From Butyrivibrio sp. (GTDB lineage: Bacteria; Bacillota; Clostridia; Lachnospirales; Lachnospiraceae), in NCBI GenBank assembly GCA_015056495.1, contig SVGC01000004.1:62001-126000 (forward strand): a stretch of 64,000 nucleotides of DNA, given 5' to 3'. Both the position numbers and the translations under genes were made by a program. The notes below the pieces were generated by a model, which worked only from the letters and a program-made list of their open reading frames with translations, searched no databases and was not told the origin of the DNA. This document shows, one piece after another, positions 25,636 to 35,463 of the stretch; the first letter of the stretch is position 1, and each line of letters starts with the position of its first letter.

Positions 25636-27015
25636 ATGAATAAAGACAAAGGACATCTGATCAGTAGAGTATTGGATGGAAGCATCGCTCAGGAACTTGA
25701 AATTCAGCCTGGTGACGTGCTTTTAAAGATCAATGGTCAGGATGTTATTGATATTTTTGATTATCAATTTATGATCCAGGAAGAAGAGCTGACACTTATC
25801 ATCAGGAAGCCAAATGGTGAAGAGTGGGAGCTTGATATCGAAAAAGATGAAGAAGATGACCTGGGAATTGAATTTGCCAATGGCCTTATGGATGACTATA
25901 AGTCCTGCCATAATAAATGTATTTTCTGTTTTATAGATCAGATGCCAAAGGGAATGAGAGAAACCCTGTATTTTAAGGATGATGATTCAAGACTTTCATT
26001 TCTTCAGGGCAATTACGTTACACTGACTAATATGAGTGATAGTGATGTGGACAGGATCATTAAATATCATTTATCACCTATAAATGTATCTTTTCAGACC
26101 ACTAATCCGGAGTTGCGCTGCAAGATGCTCAATAACCGTTTTGCCGGCGAAGCTCTTGAAAAGGTCAAAAGGCTCTGTGTTCCGGGTAATGGAATAGAGC
26201 TTAACGGACAGATAGTTCTGTGTAAAGGTGTTAATGACAAGGAAGAGCTTCACAGATCTCTTACAGATCTTTACAACTTAAGACCTAATCTTCAGAGTGT
26301 CTCCATAGTGCCTGTTGGTCTGTCAAAATACAGAGATGGCCTGTACCCATTGGAGCCATTTACTAAAGAAGATGCGAGAGAAGTTATAAAAGAAATAAGC
26401 TACTGGCAGGATAAAGCCTTCGCTGAAGGCGGTACCCATTTTGTACATGCCAGTGATGAATGGTATCTTCTGGCTGAGCTTCCAATCCCGGAGGCTGACC
26501 TCTATGATGGATATGGCCAGTATGAAAATGGTGTTGGTATGCTAAGGCTTCTCATGGACGAGTTCCATGAAGGAATGGAGATTTTAAAAAGAGACCATGG
26601 TGCTCAGGTGGCTGATTATAAAGCTGAGATGTCTCTTGCTACAGGAAGGCTTGCGTATCCAACTATCAAGAGCCTTGTAGATGAAGCTATGGAATATTGT
26701 CCCGGACTTACAGTTTACACTTATCCTATAAGAAATGATTTCTTTGGTGAGAGGATAACTGTGTCAGGACTTTTGACCGGTGGTGATATAATAAAACAGT
26801 TGAAAGGCCAAAAGCTAGGAAATAAGCTGCTTTTACCACAGAATGTGCTCAGAGCCGGTGAAAATTACCTTCTTGACGACGTGACAGTACCGCAGATCGA
26901 GGAGGAGCTTGGTGTTCAAATTGACATAATCAAGCAGGCGGGGTATCATTTGGTGTCTGAACTTTTTGGAATAGATGTTTTTCCTAAAAAGAACAGTTAT
27001 GATGAGTTTGAATAA
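25636..27015 (+). CDS. DUF512 iron-sulfur protein with PDZ-like N-terminus
   Basis: A 459-residue protein. Residues 5-70 form a PDZ-like domain (LDGSIAQELEIQPGDVLLKING). A radical-SAM-like cysteine cluster CHNKCIFC lies at 91-98, and a C-terminal DUF512 domain contains LTGGDIIKQLKGQKLG. The start is taken at 25636 behind TGAGGT; the frame is open much further upstream but without coding character. The gene directly precedes der in many Clostridia. Its reaction is unknown; a ribosome or tRNA-related role is only guessed from that linkage. Confidence 0.85.
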   Translation: MNKDKGHLISRVLDGSIAQELEIQPGDVLLKINGQDVIDIFDYQFMIQEEELTLIIRKPNGEEWELDIEKDEEDDLGIEFANGLMDDYKSCHNKCIFCFIDQMPKGMRETLYFKDDDSRLSFLQGNYVTLTNMSDSDVDRIIKYHLSPINVSFQTTNPELRCKMLNNRFAGEALEKVKRLCVPGNGIELNGQIVLCKGVNDKEELHRSLTDLYNLRPNLQSVSIVPVGLSKYRDGLYPLEPFTKEDAREVIKEISYWQDKAFAEGGTHFVHASDEWYLLAELPIPEADLYDGYGQYENGVGMLRLLMDEFHEGMEILKRDHGAQVADYKAEMSLATGRLAYPTIKSLVDEAMEYCPGLTVYTYPIRNDFFGERITVSGLLTGGDIIKQLKGQKLGNKLLLPQNVLRAGENYLLDDVTVPQIEEELGVQIDIIKQAGYHLVSELFGIDVFPKKNSYDEFE

Positions 27016-27040
27016 TCATATATAAGAAATTGAGGTATTT

Positions 27041-28369
27041 ATGAAAAGAAAAAATATTGTTGCAGTAGTTGGACGTCCTAATGTAGGAAAGTCTTCCCTC
27101 TTCAACGCTCTGGCTGGTAAGCAGATATCCATCGTTAAGGATACACCTGGTGTTACCAGAGACAGAATATATCAGGATGTAGAGTGGCTTGATAATTCTT
27201 TTACACTTGTTGATACAGGTGGTATTGAGCCGGAATCTAAGGATATCATCCTGTCACAGATGAGAGAGCAGGCTCAGATCGCTATTGAGACAGCCGACGT
27301 TATTTTATTCATGTGTGATGCCAAGAGCGGTGTTACTGATGCGGATTATGCTGTTGCTGATATCCTTCGTAAGTCAGGAAAGCCGGTAGTGCTCACAGTA
27401 AATAAGGTGGACAGCTATAAACGTGATATGATGGACGTTTACGAGTTTTATAATCTCGGTATTGGCGAGCCTTATCCTATCAGTGCTACTAATAAGACAG
27501 GTCTTGGTGATCTTCTTGAAGAGGTGGTTTCTCATTTTGTTGTTACATCAAATGATGAGGAAGAGGATGACAGAGTAAAGGTTGCCATTATCGGTAAGCC
27601 AAATGTTGGTAAGTCATCTATCATCAACAGACTTATCGGCGAGAACAGGCTTATTGTATCTGATATTGCAGGTACAACCCGTGATGCTATCGATACCGAT
27701 GTTAAATATAACGGCAAGGAATATACATTTATTGATACAGCTGGTCTTCGTAGAAAGAGCAAGGTAAAAGAGGAACTTGAGCAGTTCATGATCCTCAGAA
27801 CCGTCAGTGCGGTTGAGAGAGCTGATATTGCAGTCCTTGTCATCAATGCTGATGAAGGCGTAACAGAGCAGGATGCCAAGATTGCCGGAATTGCCCATGA
27901 CAGAGGTAAAGCTATAATCATCGCTGTAAATAAATGGGATCTTATTGAAAAAGATAATAACTCAGTAAAAGAGTTTACAAAGAAGATTCGTTCAACACTT
28001 TCATTCATGGCTTATGCAGAGATCATATTTATCTCAGCAGTTACAGGTCAGAGACTTGTTAAGCTCTATGAGATGATCGATATTGTAAATGAAAACCACT
28101 CAATGCGTGTTGCGACTGGTGTTCTTAATGAGATCATGATGCAGGCCGTTGTAATGCAGCAGCCACCTTCAGATAAAGGTAAGATGCTCAAGCTCTATTA
28201 CATTACACAGGTTGCTGTTAAGCCACCGACATTTGTTATTTTTGTAAATGACAAAAAGCTTATGCATTTTTCATATACAAGATATATTGAAAATCAGATC
28301 AGAGAGACATTTGGATTTAAAGGAACTCCTCTTAAATTTATTATAAGAGAGAGGAAGGAGAACGAATAA
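27041..28369 (+). CDS. der: Ribosome biogenesis GTPase Der (EngA)
   Basis: A 442-residue tandem GTPase. First G domain: GRPNVGKSS (residues 9-17), DTGGIE, NKVD. Second: GKPNVGKSS near 184, [17 protein letters not shown]-terminal KH-like domain ends [21 protein letters not shown]. Der is essential for 50S maturation. TTGAGGT precedes the ATG. It is the first of the der-plsY-gpsA run common in Firmicutes. Confidence 0.98.
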   Translation: MKRKNIVAVVGRPNVGKSSLFNALAGKQISIVKDTPGVTRDRIYQDVEWLDNSFTLVDTGGIEPESKDIILSQMREQAQIAIETADVILFMCDAKSGVTDADYAVADILRKSGKPVVLTVNKVDSYKRDMMDVYEFYNLGIGEPYPISATNKTGLGDLLEEVVSHFVVTSNDEEEDDRVKVAIIGKPNVGKSSIINRLIGENRLIVSDIAGTTRDAIDTDVKYNGKEYTFIDTAGLRRKSKVKEELEQFMILRTVSAVERADIAVLVINADEGVTEQDAKIAGIAHDRGKAIIIAVNKWDLIEKDNNSVKEFTKKIRSTLSFMAYAEIIFISAVTGQRLVKLYEMIDIVNENHSMRVATGVLNEIMMQAVVMQQPPSDKGKMLKLYYITQVAVKPPTFVIFVNDKKLMHFSYTRYIENQIRETFGFKGTPLKFIIRERKENE

Positions 28370-28371
28370 AG

Positions 28372-29028
28372 TTGGATATATTAGTCAGACTGGTTAGTTT
28401 ACTTATTGGTTATGTATTTGGAACATTTCAGACAGCTGTTTTATATGGTAAGCTCAAGGGTGTAGATATCAGAAAGATGGGTAGCGGCAATGCCGGAACA
28501 ACCAATACACTCAGGGTTCTTGGAACAAAAGCTGGATTTATTGTTTTATTTGGTGACATGCTTAAGTGCATCATAGCTGTAGTACTTGTATCTGTTATTT
28601 TTGGTAAATCACATCCGGATATGGTTTATCTGCTGAAAATATATGCAGCTCTGGGATGCGTACTGGGACATGATTTCCCTGTTATGCTGAAGTTCAAGGG
28701 TGGAAAGGGAATTGCCTGCACAGCCGGATATATGTGTGCAATGCATCCTTCATTCATACCTATGTTTGTAATTCTTTTCTTGATCGTATTTAACATTACA
28801 CATTATGTATCTCTTGGTTCTCTGGCTATTTATGTAGGTTTTGTAGTTCAGCTCATCATTGAGGGTCAGATGGGTATGTATCATATGAGCCAGGCACATC
28901 TTATTGAGATGTATATCATTGCTGTATTTATGACTGTTCTTGCTTTCTATCAGCACAGAACTAATATAGTTAAGCTTGTAAATCATAACGAGCGTAAAAC
29001 TTATATATTTAAGAAAAATACATTGTGA
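28372..29028 (+). CDS. plsY: Glycerol-3-phosphate acyltransferase PlsY
   Basis: A 218-residue membrane protein with about six hydrophobic segments and the PlsY motifs GSGNAGTTNTLRVLG (residues 37-51), GHDFPVMLKFKGGKG and a late polar loop. It transfers the acyl group of acyl-phosphate, made by PlsX at the window start, to glycerol-3-phosphate. The start is TTG at 28372 behind AGGAAGG, two bases after the der stop. GpsA, which makes its acceptor, follows 16 bases later. Confidence 0.95.
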   Translation: MDILVRLVSLLIGYVFGTFQTAVLYGKLKGVDIRKMGSGNAGTTNTLRVLGTKAGFIVLFGDMLKCIIAVVLVSVIFGKSHPDMVYLLKIYAALGCVLGHDFPVMLKFKGGKGIACTAGYMCAMHPSFIPMFVILFLIVFNITHYVSLGSLAIYVGFVVQLIIEGQMGMYHMSQAHLIEMYIIAVFMTVLAFYQHRTNIVKLVNHNERKTYIFKKNTL

Positions 29029-29044
29029 TCTATAGGGGGATATT

Positions 29045-30067
29045 TTGAGCGAAAGTATAGGTATTATTGGCGCGGGTAGCTGGGGCATAGCACTTGCTTA
29101 TCTGCTCTCAGTAAATGGTGAAGATGTTACAGTCTGGTCCAGAAGTGAAGAGAATGTCAGAAAATTACAACAGGATCATGAGAATAAGGACAAACTTCCT
29201 GGTGTTATTCTAAATGAAAGTGTTAAATTCACTTCTGATATTGAAAAAGCAGTATGGGATAAGGATATTATTGTAATAGTAGTTCCTTCTGCCCATATGA
29301 GATCAGTTTGTAAACAGATTAAACCATATTTATCAAATGACCCAAATAAAAAACAGGTTATCGTAAATTGTTCTAAGGGTATTGAGGAAGATACACTCAT
29401 GATCATGACTGATGTCATATTGGATGAGCTTCCTGGAACAGATGTTGCAGTATTGTCTGGTCCTTCCCATGCAGAAGAAGTTGGAAAAGGCATGCCTACA
29501 ACAATTGTAGTGGGAGCCTTTGATAAAGATACAGCTCTGTATGTTCAGAAAGTATTTATGAATGACGTTTTCAGAGTATATATCAGTCCTGATATGCTTG
29601 GCATCGAAATAGGTGCTGCCCTTAAAAATGTCATTGCACTTGCTGCAGGTATTGCAGATGGACTTGGCTATGGTGATAACACCAAGGCTGCGCTGGTTAC
29701 AAGAGGAATCACAGAGATCGCAAGACTTGGAATAGCCATGGGCGGCAATTTTGAAACATTTTGCGGACTTAGCGGTATTGGCGACCTTGTTGTTACTTGT
29801 GCATCCATGCATTCAAGAAACAGAAGAGCCGGTATACTCATTGGACAGGGCAAGTCAGCCAAGGAAGCCATGGATGAAGTGCACATGGTTGTTGAAGGTG
29901 TCTACAGTGCCAAAGCTGCTCTTAAGCTTGCACAGAAGTACAACGTTGATATGCCGATAGTTGAGCAGATCAATGCGGTATTATTTGACAATAAGTCAGC
30001 CAAAGATGCAGTAGCAGAACTGATGGTGAGAGACCCAAAGATTGAAACGCATAATCTTGATTGGTAA
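29045..30067 (+). CDS. gpsA: Glycerol-3-phosphate dehydrogenase [NAD(P)+]
   Basis: A 340-residue enzyme. The N-terminal Rossmann motif is GAGSWG (7-12); NCSKGIEEDT, LSGPSHAEEV and ALKNVIALAAGIADGLGYGDN (with the catalytic lysine) follow. It reduces dihydroxyacetone phosphate to sn-glycerol-3-phosphate, the PlsY substrate, so the operon couples two adjacent phospholipid steps. The start is TTG at 29045 behind ATAGGGGGA. A strong terminator lies directly after the stop. Confidence 0.97.
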   Translation: MSESIGIIGAGSWGIALAYLLSVNGEDVTVWSRSEENVRKLQQDHENKDKLPGVILNESVKFTSDIEKAVWDKDIIVIVVPSAHMRSVCKQIKPYLSNDPNKKQVIVNCSKGIEEDTLMIMTDVILDELPGTDVAVLSGPSHAEEVGKGMPTTIVVGAFDKDTALYVQKVFMNDVFRVYISPDMLGIEIGAALKNVIALAAGIADGLGYGDNTKAALVTRGITEIARLGIAMGGNFETFCGLSGIGDLVVTCASMHSRNRRAGILIGQGKSAKEAMDEVHMVVEGVYSAKAALKLAQKYNVDMPIVEQINAVLFDNKSAKDAVAELMVRDPKIETHNLDW

Positions 30068-30073
30068 TAAATG

Positions 30074-30106
30074 CGCGTACACTAATAAGTAGTGTACGCG
30101 TTTTTT
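30074..30106 (+). terminator. Terminator after gpsA
   Basis: CGCGTACACTA (30074-30084), loop ATAAG, TAGTGTACGCG (30090-30100) and T6. A perfect 11-bp stem: a strong intrinsic terminator for der-plsY-gpsA. Confidence 0.95.
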
Positions 30107-30110
30107 ATTT

Positions 30111-30139
30111 TGACCCTAGGGGACGGGGTTAAGGGGTCA
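30111..30139. repeat. GACCC/GGGTC dyad between gpsA and the Crp-type gene
   Basis: TGACCC (30111-30116) and GGGTCA (30134-30139) flank a G-rich centre containing GGGGACG. The right arm overlaps the stop codon of the - strand regulator. The GGGGACG core also occurs in the palindromes at 37.4 and 46.6 kb, but relatedness is uncertain. Confidence 0.35.
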
Positions 30140-30856
30140 TAATTCATATATCAGCGTATCGTCGTTGATTGTTATTACATTTCCGTTTACGCGGATAAGA
30201 CCTTCGTCTTGCATTTTTCCCAGTTCCCTGCAAACAGAAGAACGCTCTGAACAGACATATTGAGCCAACTGTTCTCTGGTAAATGCCAATACAAAGCTTT
30301 TTCCTCCATCTTTTTTGGCCTGATAAGTAAAATAGGCTAAAAGCTTTTCTCGAAGTGACTTTCTGGTCAGGAGTCTGATCTTACGGTTCAGTATTATATT
30401 ATTTGTTGCCAGAATATTAGTGAGATTCCTTATAAATATTGAATAGTACTCATCAGTTTTGGGATTTTCCAATATCCTGTTTATGTTAAAAAACAGCATT
30501 TTTACATCATTTCTGACTCTAAAATGTGACAGGTCGTTTAGCATGCCTGTAATGCAAAAGGCAGGACCAATTATGTCTCCAACAGTATCTCTTCCGATGA
30601 TCTCTTCATCTCCATGAATGGAAGTATGCAGGACATCGATGTCTCCTTTTAATATGATCCCGGCATGGGTTATGTGACTATCAGATGGATAGACGTCACT
30701 TCCTTTTTGATATTCTTTGATATAACAATCCGCATGATCAATGAGTCTTTCAATGTCATTCGGTTTTAGTGATTCAAATAATTTATTTTTTTGTAATTCT
30801 GCGATATTTTCCATTTTTGTAAAAGTGTTGCATGCGCAACATCTTCTTTTCCCCAT
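30137..30856 (-). CDS. Crp/Fnr family transcriptional regulator
   Basis: A 239-residue regulator: N-terminal cyclic-nucleotide-binding-like beta roll (about 25-130), long helix, and a C-terminal helix-turn-helix with FTREQLAQYVCSERSSVCREL. It is divergent from the nitrogenase-like operon and probably controls it. The first ATG (30856) has only a weak AGAG site; the ATG 14 codons later gives the more usual length but has no site at all. The extra stretch includes CCAC, and its codons contain a perfect TGTTGC-N4-GCAACA dyad, so the upstream start may be wrong. Effector unknown. Confidence 0.85.
   Translation of the reverse strand: MGKRRCCACNTFTKMENIAELQKNKLFESLKPNDIERLIDHADCYIKEYQKGSDVYPSDSHITHAGIILKGDIDVLHTSIHGDEEIIGRDTVGDIIGPAFCITGMLNDLSHFRVRNDVKMLFFNINRILENPKTDEYYSIFIRNLTNILATNNIILNRKIRLLTRKSLREKLLAYFTYQAKKDGGKSFVLAFTREQLAQYVCSERSSVCRELGKMQDEGLIRVNGNVITINDDTLIYEL
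30826..30841. promoter_or_regulatory. Dyad TGTTGC-N4-GCAACA, possible Crp-type operator
   Basis: Two perfect 6-base half-sites separated by four bases, the geometry of Fnr-class operators. It lies in the first codons of the regulator frame or, if the later start is used, just upstream of it. Autoregulation is the simplest reading. Confidence 0.45.
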
Positions 30857-30876
30857 TCTATGATAATCTCTTTGTG

Positions 30877-30892
30877 GTTAGCGGCAGCTAAC
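30877..30892. promoter_or_regulatory. Dyad GTTAGC-N4-GCTAAC in the divergent promoter
   Basis: A second perfect dyad with a four-base spacer, 51 bp centre to centre from the first (about five helix turns) and 65 bases before the NifH-like start. It is a candidate operator for the divergent regulator acting on the nitrogenase-like operon. Confidence 0.45.
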
Positions 30893-30956
30893 ATGATGAT
30901 AACAATTTTAATACACTTTTCCTTATAAAACAAGGAAAAAACAAGGAGAAAAGCTT

Positions 30957-31742
30957 ATGGTTAAAATAGCTGTTTATGGAAAAGGTGGTATAGGTAAATC
31001 TACTACTACATCCAATCTCTCAGCAGCTCTGGCAGAGGCTGGCTATAAAGTGATGCAGATTGGTTGTGATCCAAAATCAGATTCTACAAAATGCCTTATG
31101 GGTGGCGTTAAGATCCCTACAGTACTTGATCAGATCAGAGACAAGGGACCCACAGGAGTAGAGATTGAGGACATCGTTTTTGAAGGTTTTCATGGAGTCC
31201 TGTGCGTTGAAGCAGGAGGTCCTACACCTGGTATTGGCTGCGCTGGAAGAGGAATCATAACTGCTTTTGACAAACTTGAAGAGCTGGGAGCTTATGACAT
31301 CTACAAGCCAGATATTGTTCTATATGACGTACTTGGTGATGTAGTATGTGGAGGATTTGCAATGCCTATAAGAGAAGGCTATGCAGATCATGTCCTGGTT
31401 GTTACATCCGGTGAGATGATGGCCCTGTATGCAGCATCCAATATTGTCAGTGCTGTTCATAATTTTGGCAAAAGAGGTTATGCAAAGCTGGGAGGCATAA
31501 TTCTTAACAGCAGAAATGTTGAGAATGAAGTTGAAACAGTTGAAAAGGCAGCAAAGGAAATGGGCGAGAAAGTCTTATGCGTTATTCCTAGAGATGGCGC
31601 AGTACAACAGGCGGAAGACCTTGGAAAGACTGTTATAGAAGCTCTTCCTGACACAGACATGGCTGCATGTTACAGAAATCTTGCTGAGAAAGTATTGGAG
31701 GTAAGTAGTTATGAGCTGCAGCTTGATAGACAATGTGTTTGA
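30957..31742 (+). CDS. NifH-like nitrogenase-family reductase
   Basis: A 261-residue homologue of nitrogenase Fe protein/BchL. It keeps the P-loop GKGGIGKST (8-16), GCDPKSDST, and both [4Fe-4S] ligands: C95 in [10 protein letters not shown] and C131 in [12 protein letters not shown], equivalent to Azotobacter NifH C97 and C132. It should therefore be a dimeric ATP-driven electron donor to the two component-1-like proteins encoded next. AAGGAGAAAAG precedes the ATG. No nifB, nifE/N or nifV lies nearby, which argues against nitrogen fixation and for a group IV-type reductase. Its end overlaps the next gene by 32 bases. Confidence 0.92.
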   Translation: MVKIAVYGKGGIGKSTTTSNLSAALAEAGYKVMQIGCDPKSDSTKCLMGGVKIPTVLDQIRDKGPTGVEIEDIVFEGFHGVLCVEAGGPTPGIGCAGRGIITAFDKLEELGAYDIYKPDIVLYDVLGDVVCGGFAMPIREGYADHVLVVTSGEMMALYAASNIVSAVHNFGKRGYAKLGGIILNSRNVENEVETVEKAAKEMGEKVLCVIPRDGAVQQAEDLGKTVIEALPDTDMAACYRNLAEKVLEVSSYELQLDRQCV

Positions 31743-32985
31743 GGTGAGCCTTCATTATTCATCACCTGCACATGGAGGCTGGGGAGTATTAAAGGCAGCA
31801 CAGCTTATTCCTGACAGCTATTTCCTCTTTGCCTCTCCGGCAGCTTGTGGAAGACATGGAGCTCTGGGAGCCAGGATGGAAGGGAGAAAAGAGCGGGTTT
31901 CTTATCTCTTTTTGACTGAACAGTCCATCGTATCAGGTGACTATGAGCAGATGTTAAAAGATGCTTTGGAACAGCTTTTTTCCTACCTGAAAAAAAGAAA
32001 CAGAGTTCCAAAAGTCATGGGAATATTTGTCAGCTGCATAGATGACCTTTTGGGTACTGACCACGAATCACTTATGGCAGAGCTCGAAAGCATGTATCCG
32101 GGAGTAAGGTTCATTGATTGCCATATGAATCCTACATCAACAGATACTGGCGTTCCACCGATCGTCAATATCCAGAACAAACTATATTCTGTCCTTGAAG
32201 AAAATGAAGTAAGGGATACGGGCGTCAATATCATCGGCAATCTTCAGGCAATCAATCCTGATAGTGAGTTGTTTGAGGTCCTGTCACAGATGGGTGCTGA
32301 GAAAGTACGCCATATTTCTGATTTCAAGAGCTTTGATGAGTATCAGGATATGGCAAAAAGCCAGCTTAATATTGTAATTGCGCCATCTGGTGAATATGCC
32401 TGCAAAAATATGAATAGAAAAATAGGAGTCTCTTATGAAAAGGTCCTTACATCATTTAGACCTGAAAACATAAGAGAAGGCTATGAAAGAATTGCCAAAA
32501 GGCTTGGTTCTGAATGCCCTGATCTTGAACCATACGAAAATGAGGCCAGAAAAGCACTTGAAGAAACAAGAGATTATCTTGATGGAGCTCCTGTTATTTT
32601 GGATCAGGAAGCTATCACCAGACCTTTTGAACTTGCAAGATGTCTTTTGAAAGCAGGAATAAATGTTAAGAGAGTGTATTCTCAGCTACTGATCCCTTCC
32701 GATAAAGAAGACTATAAGTGGGTGATGGAGCATTATCCTGATATAGAAGTCAGACAGCCGCAGAATCCTAAAGTTACCATTGAAGAAAAAGTAGATGAAG
32801 AGTGCATAGCTGTAGGCTATAGCGCCGGATACATCACAGGTGCTTTACATGTAGTTGATATAGGCGGACAGAATGGCCTATATGGATACAAGGGTCTTAC
32901 AGATCTTTTGCAGAAAATAAGAGATGCCAGGGATACGGTCTCAGATCTGAAGCAGATCCTTGATGATGCTGTTATAATCGTATAA
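31711..32985 (+). CDS. Nitrogenase component 1-like subunit A
   Basis: A 424-residue protein of the oxidoreductase/nitrogenase component 1 family (NifD/NifK/BchN fold). Two cysteines sit at positions typical of P-cluster ligands: C46 in SPAACGRHG and C109 in [12 protein letters not shown], the counterpart of the CxxxxIGDD motif. Further on, [18 protein letters not shown] resembles a late component-1 region. The ATG lies inside the NifH-like gene with AGGTAAG upstream, implying coupled translation. It probably pairs with the next gene product. Substrate unknown; chlorophyll, F430 and methylthio-alkane reductases are the characterised relatives. Confidence 0.85.
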   Translation: MSCSLIDNVFEVSLHYSSPAHGGWGVLKAAQLIPDSYFLFASPAACGRHGALGARMEGRKERVSYLFLTEQSIVSGDYEQMLKDALEQLFSYLKKRNRVPKVMGIFVSCIDDLLGTDHESLMAELESMYPGVRFIDCHMNPTSTDTGVPPIVNIQNKLYSVLEENEVRDTGVNIIGNLQAINPDSELFEVLSQMGAEKVRHISDFKSFDEYQDMAKSQLNIVIAPSGEYACKNMNRKIGVSYEKVLTSFRPENIREGYERIAKRLGSECPDLEPYENEARKALEETRDYLDGAPVILDQEAITRPFELARCLLKAGINVKRVYSQLLIPSDKEDYKWVMEHYPDIEVRQPQNPKVTIEEKVDEECIAVGYSAGYITGALHVVDIGGQNGLYGYKGLTDLLQKIRDARDTVSDLKQILDDAVIIV

Positions 32986-33008
32986 ATTTTCGTAAAAGGA
33001 GTATTGTT

Positions 33009-34199
33009 TTGGAACAATTATGGATTACTTTGCCTGCTATAGCTCCGGATTATTCAGGAGTTTGCTCAGCTATGTTTGATCTTGGCGGTATGAGCATAAT
33101 ACATGATGCATCAGGCTGCACAGGCAATTACACAGGATATGATGAACCTCGATGGTACGGATCGGATTCCATGGTCTATTGTTCGGGCCTTCGAGAAATC
33201 GATGCAGTTCTTGGAAGAGATGACAAGCTTATAGACAACGTACTAAAGACAGCTGAATATAAGGATCCTACCTGTATCAGTGTTATAGGAAGCCCGGTGC
33301 CTATGGTGATCGGTTCTGACATGAGAGGTATAGCTCATGAGATTGAGTGCCTGACAGGACTTCCAGCCTTTGGCTTTTCTACTAATGGACTTGGATTATA
33401 CAACAAGGGAGTTTCTGATGCGATCATCGCTGTGATAAAGAGATTTATCAAGCCTTGCGCAGAAAAACTGGATAAAGGAATAAATGTAATAGGCACCACA
33501 CCTATTGATTTTTCTGCCAATTCCAATGCAGAGGATATATATGATCTGTTAAAAAATGCTGGCTATAAAGTCCTTGGAAAATTAATGATGGGATGCAGTA
33601 TCAGCCAGATCGAAAATCTGTCAATGGCACAGGTCAATCTCGTTGTATCTGAGTCAGGATTAAATGCAGCCAGATATCTCTATGAAAAGTATAAGATACC
33701 TTACGTTGCAGGTATGTTTACAGGAACTGATAATAGTGAACTGTTGGAACTTATTGAGCTATCAAGGAAAGATGGCCAAAATAGAGTCCTGGGACAAAAT
33801 CTTGGAAATGATGCAAGTGAGCCTGCAGTTGATAAGGATGAGAAAAAGGTATTGATCATAGGTGAACAGATCCTTGGAAATAGTATTAGAAGAGCTGTCG
33901 CTAAAAAAGATACAAAGATCAAAATTGTAGTTGGCACTATGACAGGACTTAGAAAGGAACTTGCTAATGAAGGAGACCTTGATATCACAAGTGAAGAAAA
34001 GCTTATTGAAATCATGGATTCAGGCCATTTTTCAAAAATTGTAGGAGATCCTTTATTTGGGGACTTGTTAGATATTGCTAACAATATTAAAATAGTTGAG
34101 GTTCCGCATGTAGCCTTATCAAGTAAATTGTATTGGAATCAGTATATCCATTACATGCAAAAGGAAATGGATGATATCATAGGTCAAATTTTGGCCTAG
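33009..34199 (+). CDS. Nitrogenase component 1-like subunit B
   Basis: A 396-residue member of the same family. APDYSGVC supplies C19 and HDASGCTGNYTGYDEPRW supplies C37, like the first two cluster ligands of NifD. The third position is not cysteine: the strand reads VIGSPVPMVIGSD. C58 and C89 are extra. Together with subunit A (C46, C109) the pair could bind a shared [4Fe-4S] cluster, as in dark protochlorophyllide reductase. The start is TTG at 33009 behind AAAGGAG. No FeMo-cofactor ligand pair could be identified with confidence. Confidence 0.83.
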   Translation: MEQLWITLPAIAPDYSGVCSAMFDLGGMSIIHDASGCTGNYTGYDEPRWYGSDSMVYCSGLREIDAVLGRDDKLIDNVLKTAEYKDPTCISVIGSPVPMVIGSDMRGIAHEIECLTGLPAFGFSTNGLGLYNKGVSDAIIAVIKRFIKPCAEKLDKGINVIGTTPIDFSANSNAEDIYDLLKNAGYKVLGKLMMGCSISQIENLSMAQVNLVVSESGLNAARYLYEKYKIPYVAGMFTGTDNSELLELIELSRKDGQNRVLGQNLGNDASEPAVDKDEKKVLIIGEQILGNSIRRAVAKKDTKIKIVVGTMTGLRKELANEGDLDITSEEKLIEIMDSGHFSKIVGDPLFGDLLDIANNIKIVEVPHVALSSKLYWNQYIHYMQKEMDDIIGQILA

Positions 34200-34218
34200 G
34201 TTAATCAAATAAATAGTA

Positions 34219-34239
34219 GAAAAGGTATATAACCTTTTC
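34219..34239 (+). promoter_or_regulatory. Intercistronic hairpin before the binding-protein gene
   Basis: GAAAAGGT (34219-34226) and ACCTTTTC (34232-34239) form an 8-bp stem just ahead of the GGGAAGAGGAGAG ribosome binding site. It could act in mRNA processing or stability between reductase and transporter genes. Confidence 0.45.
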
Positions 34240-34253
34240 GGGAAGAGGAGAGA

Positions 34254-35438
34254 ATGAAAAATAAAGTATTCAAAAGGCTCGCTGCGTTAGTATGTTCAGC
34301 GATGCTTTTGGGAACTACAGCTTGTGGAAGCACAACTGCGGATACAGCTGCTGATACTGCTTCAAGTGAAGTGGTAGCTTCAACAGAAGCAACTGAAGAA
34401 TCTACTTCAGGATCAAGTGAGGAAGAAACAGCCTCAACTGAAAATGCAAGCAGAGTCAACGAAGATGGAACTATCACTATTGTTGATCAGCTTGGAAAGA
34501 CTATTGAACTTGATGGAGTGCCTGAAAGAGTTGTAACAACTATCATGCCATTCCCATATATTTTCTATGCAGTAGTAGGAAATAATGACAATCTTGTAGG
34601 ATGCAATCCTTCATCAATCGTTGCTTATAACGATAGTGCTCTTAAATACATGTACCCTGAGCTTGCTGATGCATCAACAGATTTTGTTGATACAAGCTTT
34701 GTAGTAAATGTAGAGGAACTCATTAAGCTACAGCCAGATGTAGTATTCCAGTGGAACTACATGGATGATGAGATTAAAAAGATGGAAGATGCCGGAATTA
34801 AGGTCATTGCTCTTCAGTATGGCTCTATCGAAGATCTTGAGACATGGATCCAGATCATTGCTACTATGATGGGCAAAGAAGAAAGAGGACAGGAACTGAT
34901 CCAGTATTTCCATGAAAGCGTTGATGAAGTTGACGCAGCTCTTGCAGACCTTTCTGAAGAGGATTATTCAAATGTACTTATCTTATCAGATGATATGAAA
35001 GTTACAGGAACAGGCTTTTCATCATACTGGCTTGAACACAGTGGAGCTGTAAACCCTGCAGGAGATCTGTCAGGTGAAGCTCTGAACATCAATATGGAGC
35101 AGGTATATGAATGGAACCCTAGCATCATCTATATTGGTAATTTTACAGACCTTCAGCCATCTGACCTGTTGGAAAACAAGCTGGAAGGTGAAGACTGGTC
35201 AGTAGTCGATGCCGTGCAAAATGGCCAGGTATATAAGATACCTATTGGTGGCTACAGATGGGATCCACCGGGAGTTGAAACACCTCTAATGATCAAGTGG
35301 CTTGCCAAGATACAGCATCCTGAAGCATTTGAAGATATGGATATGTATGAAGAAGTCAGAGAATTTTATGAGACAGTTTATGATTTTGAGCTGACTGATG
35401 AAATGCTTGATGAGATTTTGGGCGATACACAAAATTAA
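34254..35438 (+). CDS. ABC transporter substrate-binding lipoprotein, FecB/BtuF type
   Basis: A 394-residue lipoprotein: signal peptide with lipobox LGTTAC (C24), a Ser/Thr/Glu-rich linker to about residue 75, then a two-lobed metal-chelate binding domain (DQLGKTIELDGVPERVV, later DAVQNGQVYKIPIGGYRWDPPG). The family binds ferric siderophores, haem or cobalamin. Position directly after the nitrogenase-like genes suggests it captures the substrate or a metal cofactor for that enzyme. The ligand cannot be read from the sequence. Confidence 0.88.
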   Translation: MKNKVFKRLAALVCSAMLLGTTACGSTTADTAADTASSEVVASTEATEESTSGSSEEETASTENASRVNEDGTITIVDQLGKTIELDGVPERVVTTIMPFPYIFYAVVGNNDNLVGCNPSSIVAYNDSALKYMYPELADASTDFVDTSFVVNVEELIKLQPDVVFQWNYMDDEIKKMEDAGIKVIALQYGSIEDLETWIQIIATMMGKEERGQELIQYFHESVDEVDAALADLSEEDYSNVLILSDDMKVTGTGFSSYWLEHSGAVNPAGDLSGEALNINMEQVYEWNPSIIYIGNFTDLQPSDLLENKLEGEDWSVVDAVQNGQVYKIPIGGYRWDPPGVETPLMIKWLAKIQHPEAFEDMDMYEEVREFYETVYDFELTDEMLDEILGDTQN

Positions 35439-35463
35439 GCTAACAGATAGGTATTGGACATCA

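Noticed and set aside
29333-29812. 159-codon - strand frame inside gpsA
   Set aside because: Antisense shadow with Cys/Asn-rich composition and no start signal.
30957-34199. Genuine nitrogen-fixation cluster
   Set aside because: No nifB, nifE/N, nifV or molybdenum genes, component-1 subunits too short and with too few cluster cysteines for a P-cluster and FeMo-cofactor.
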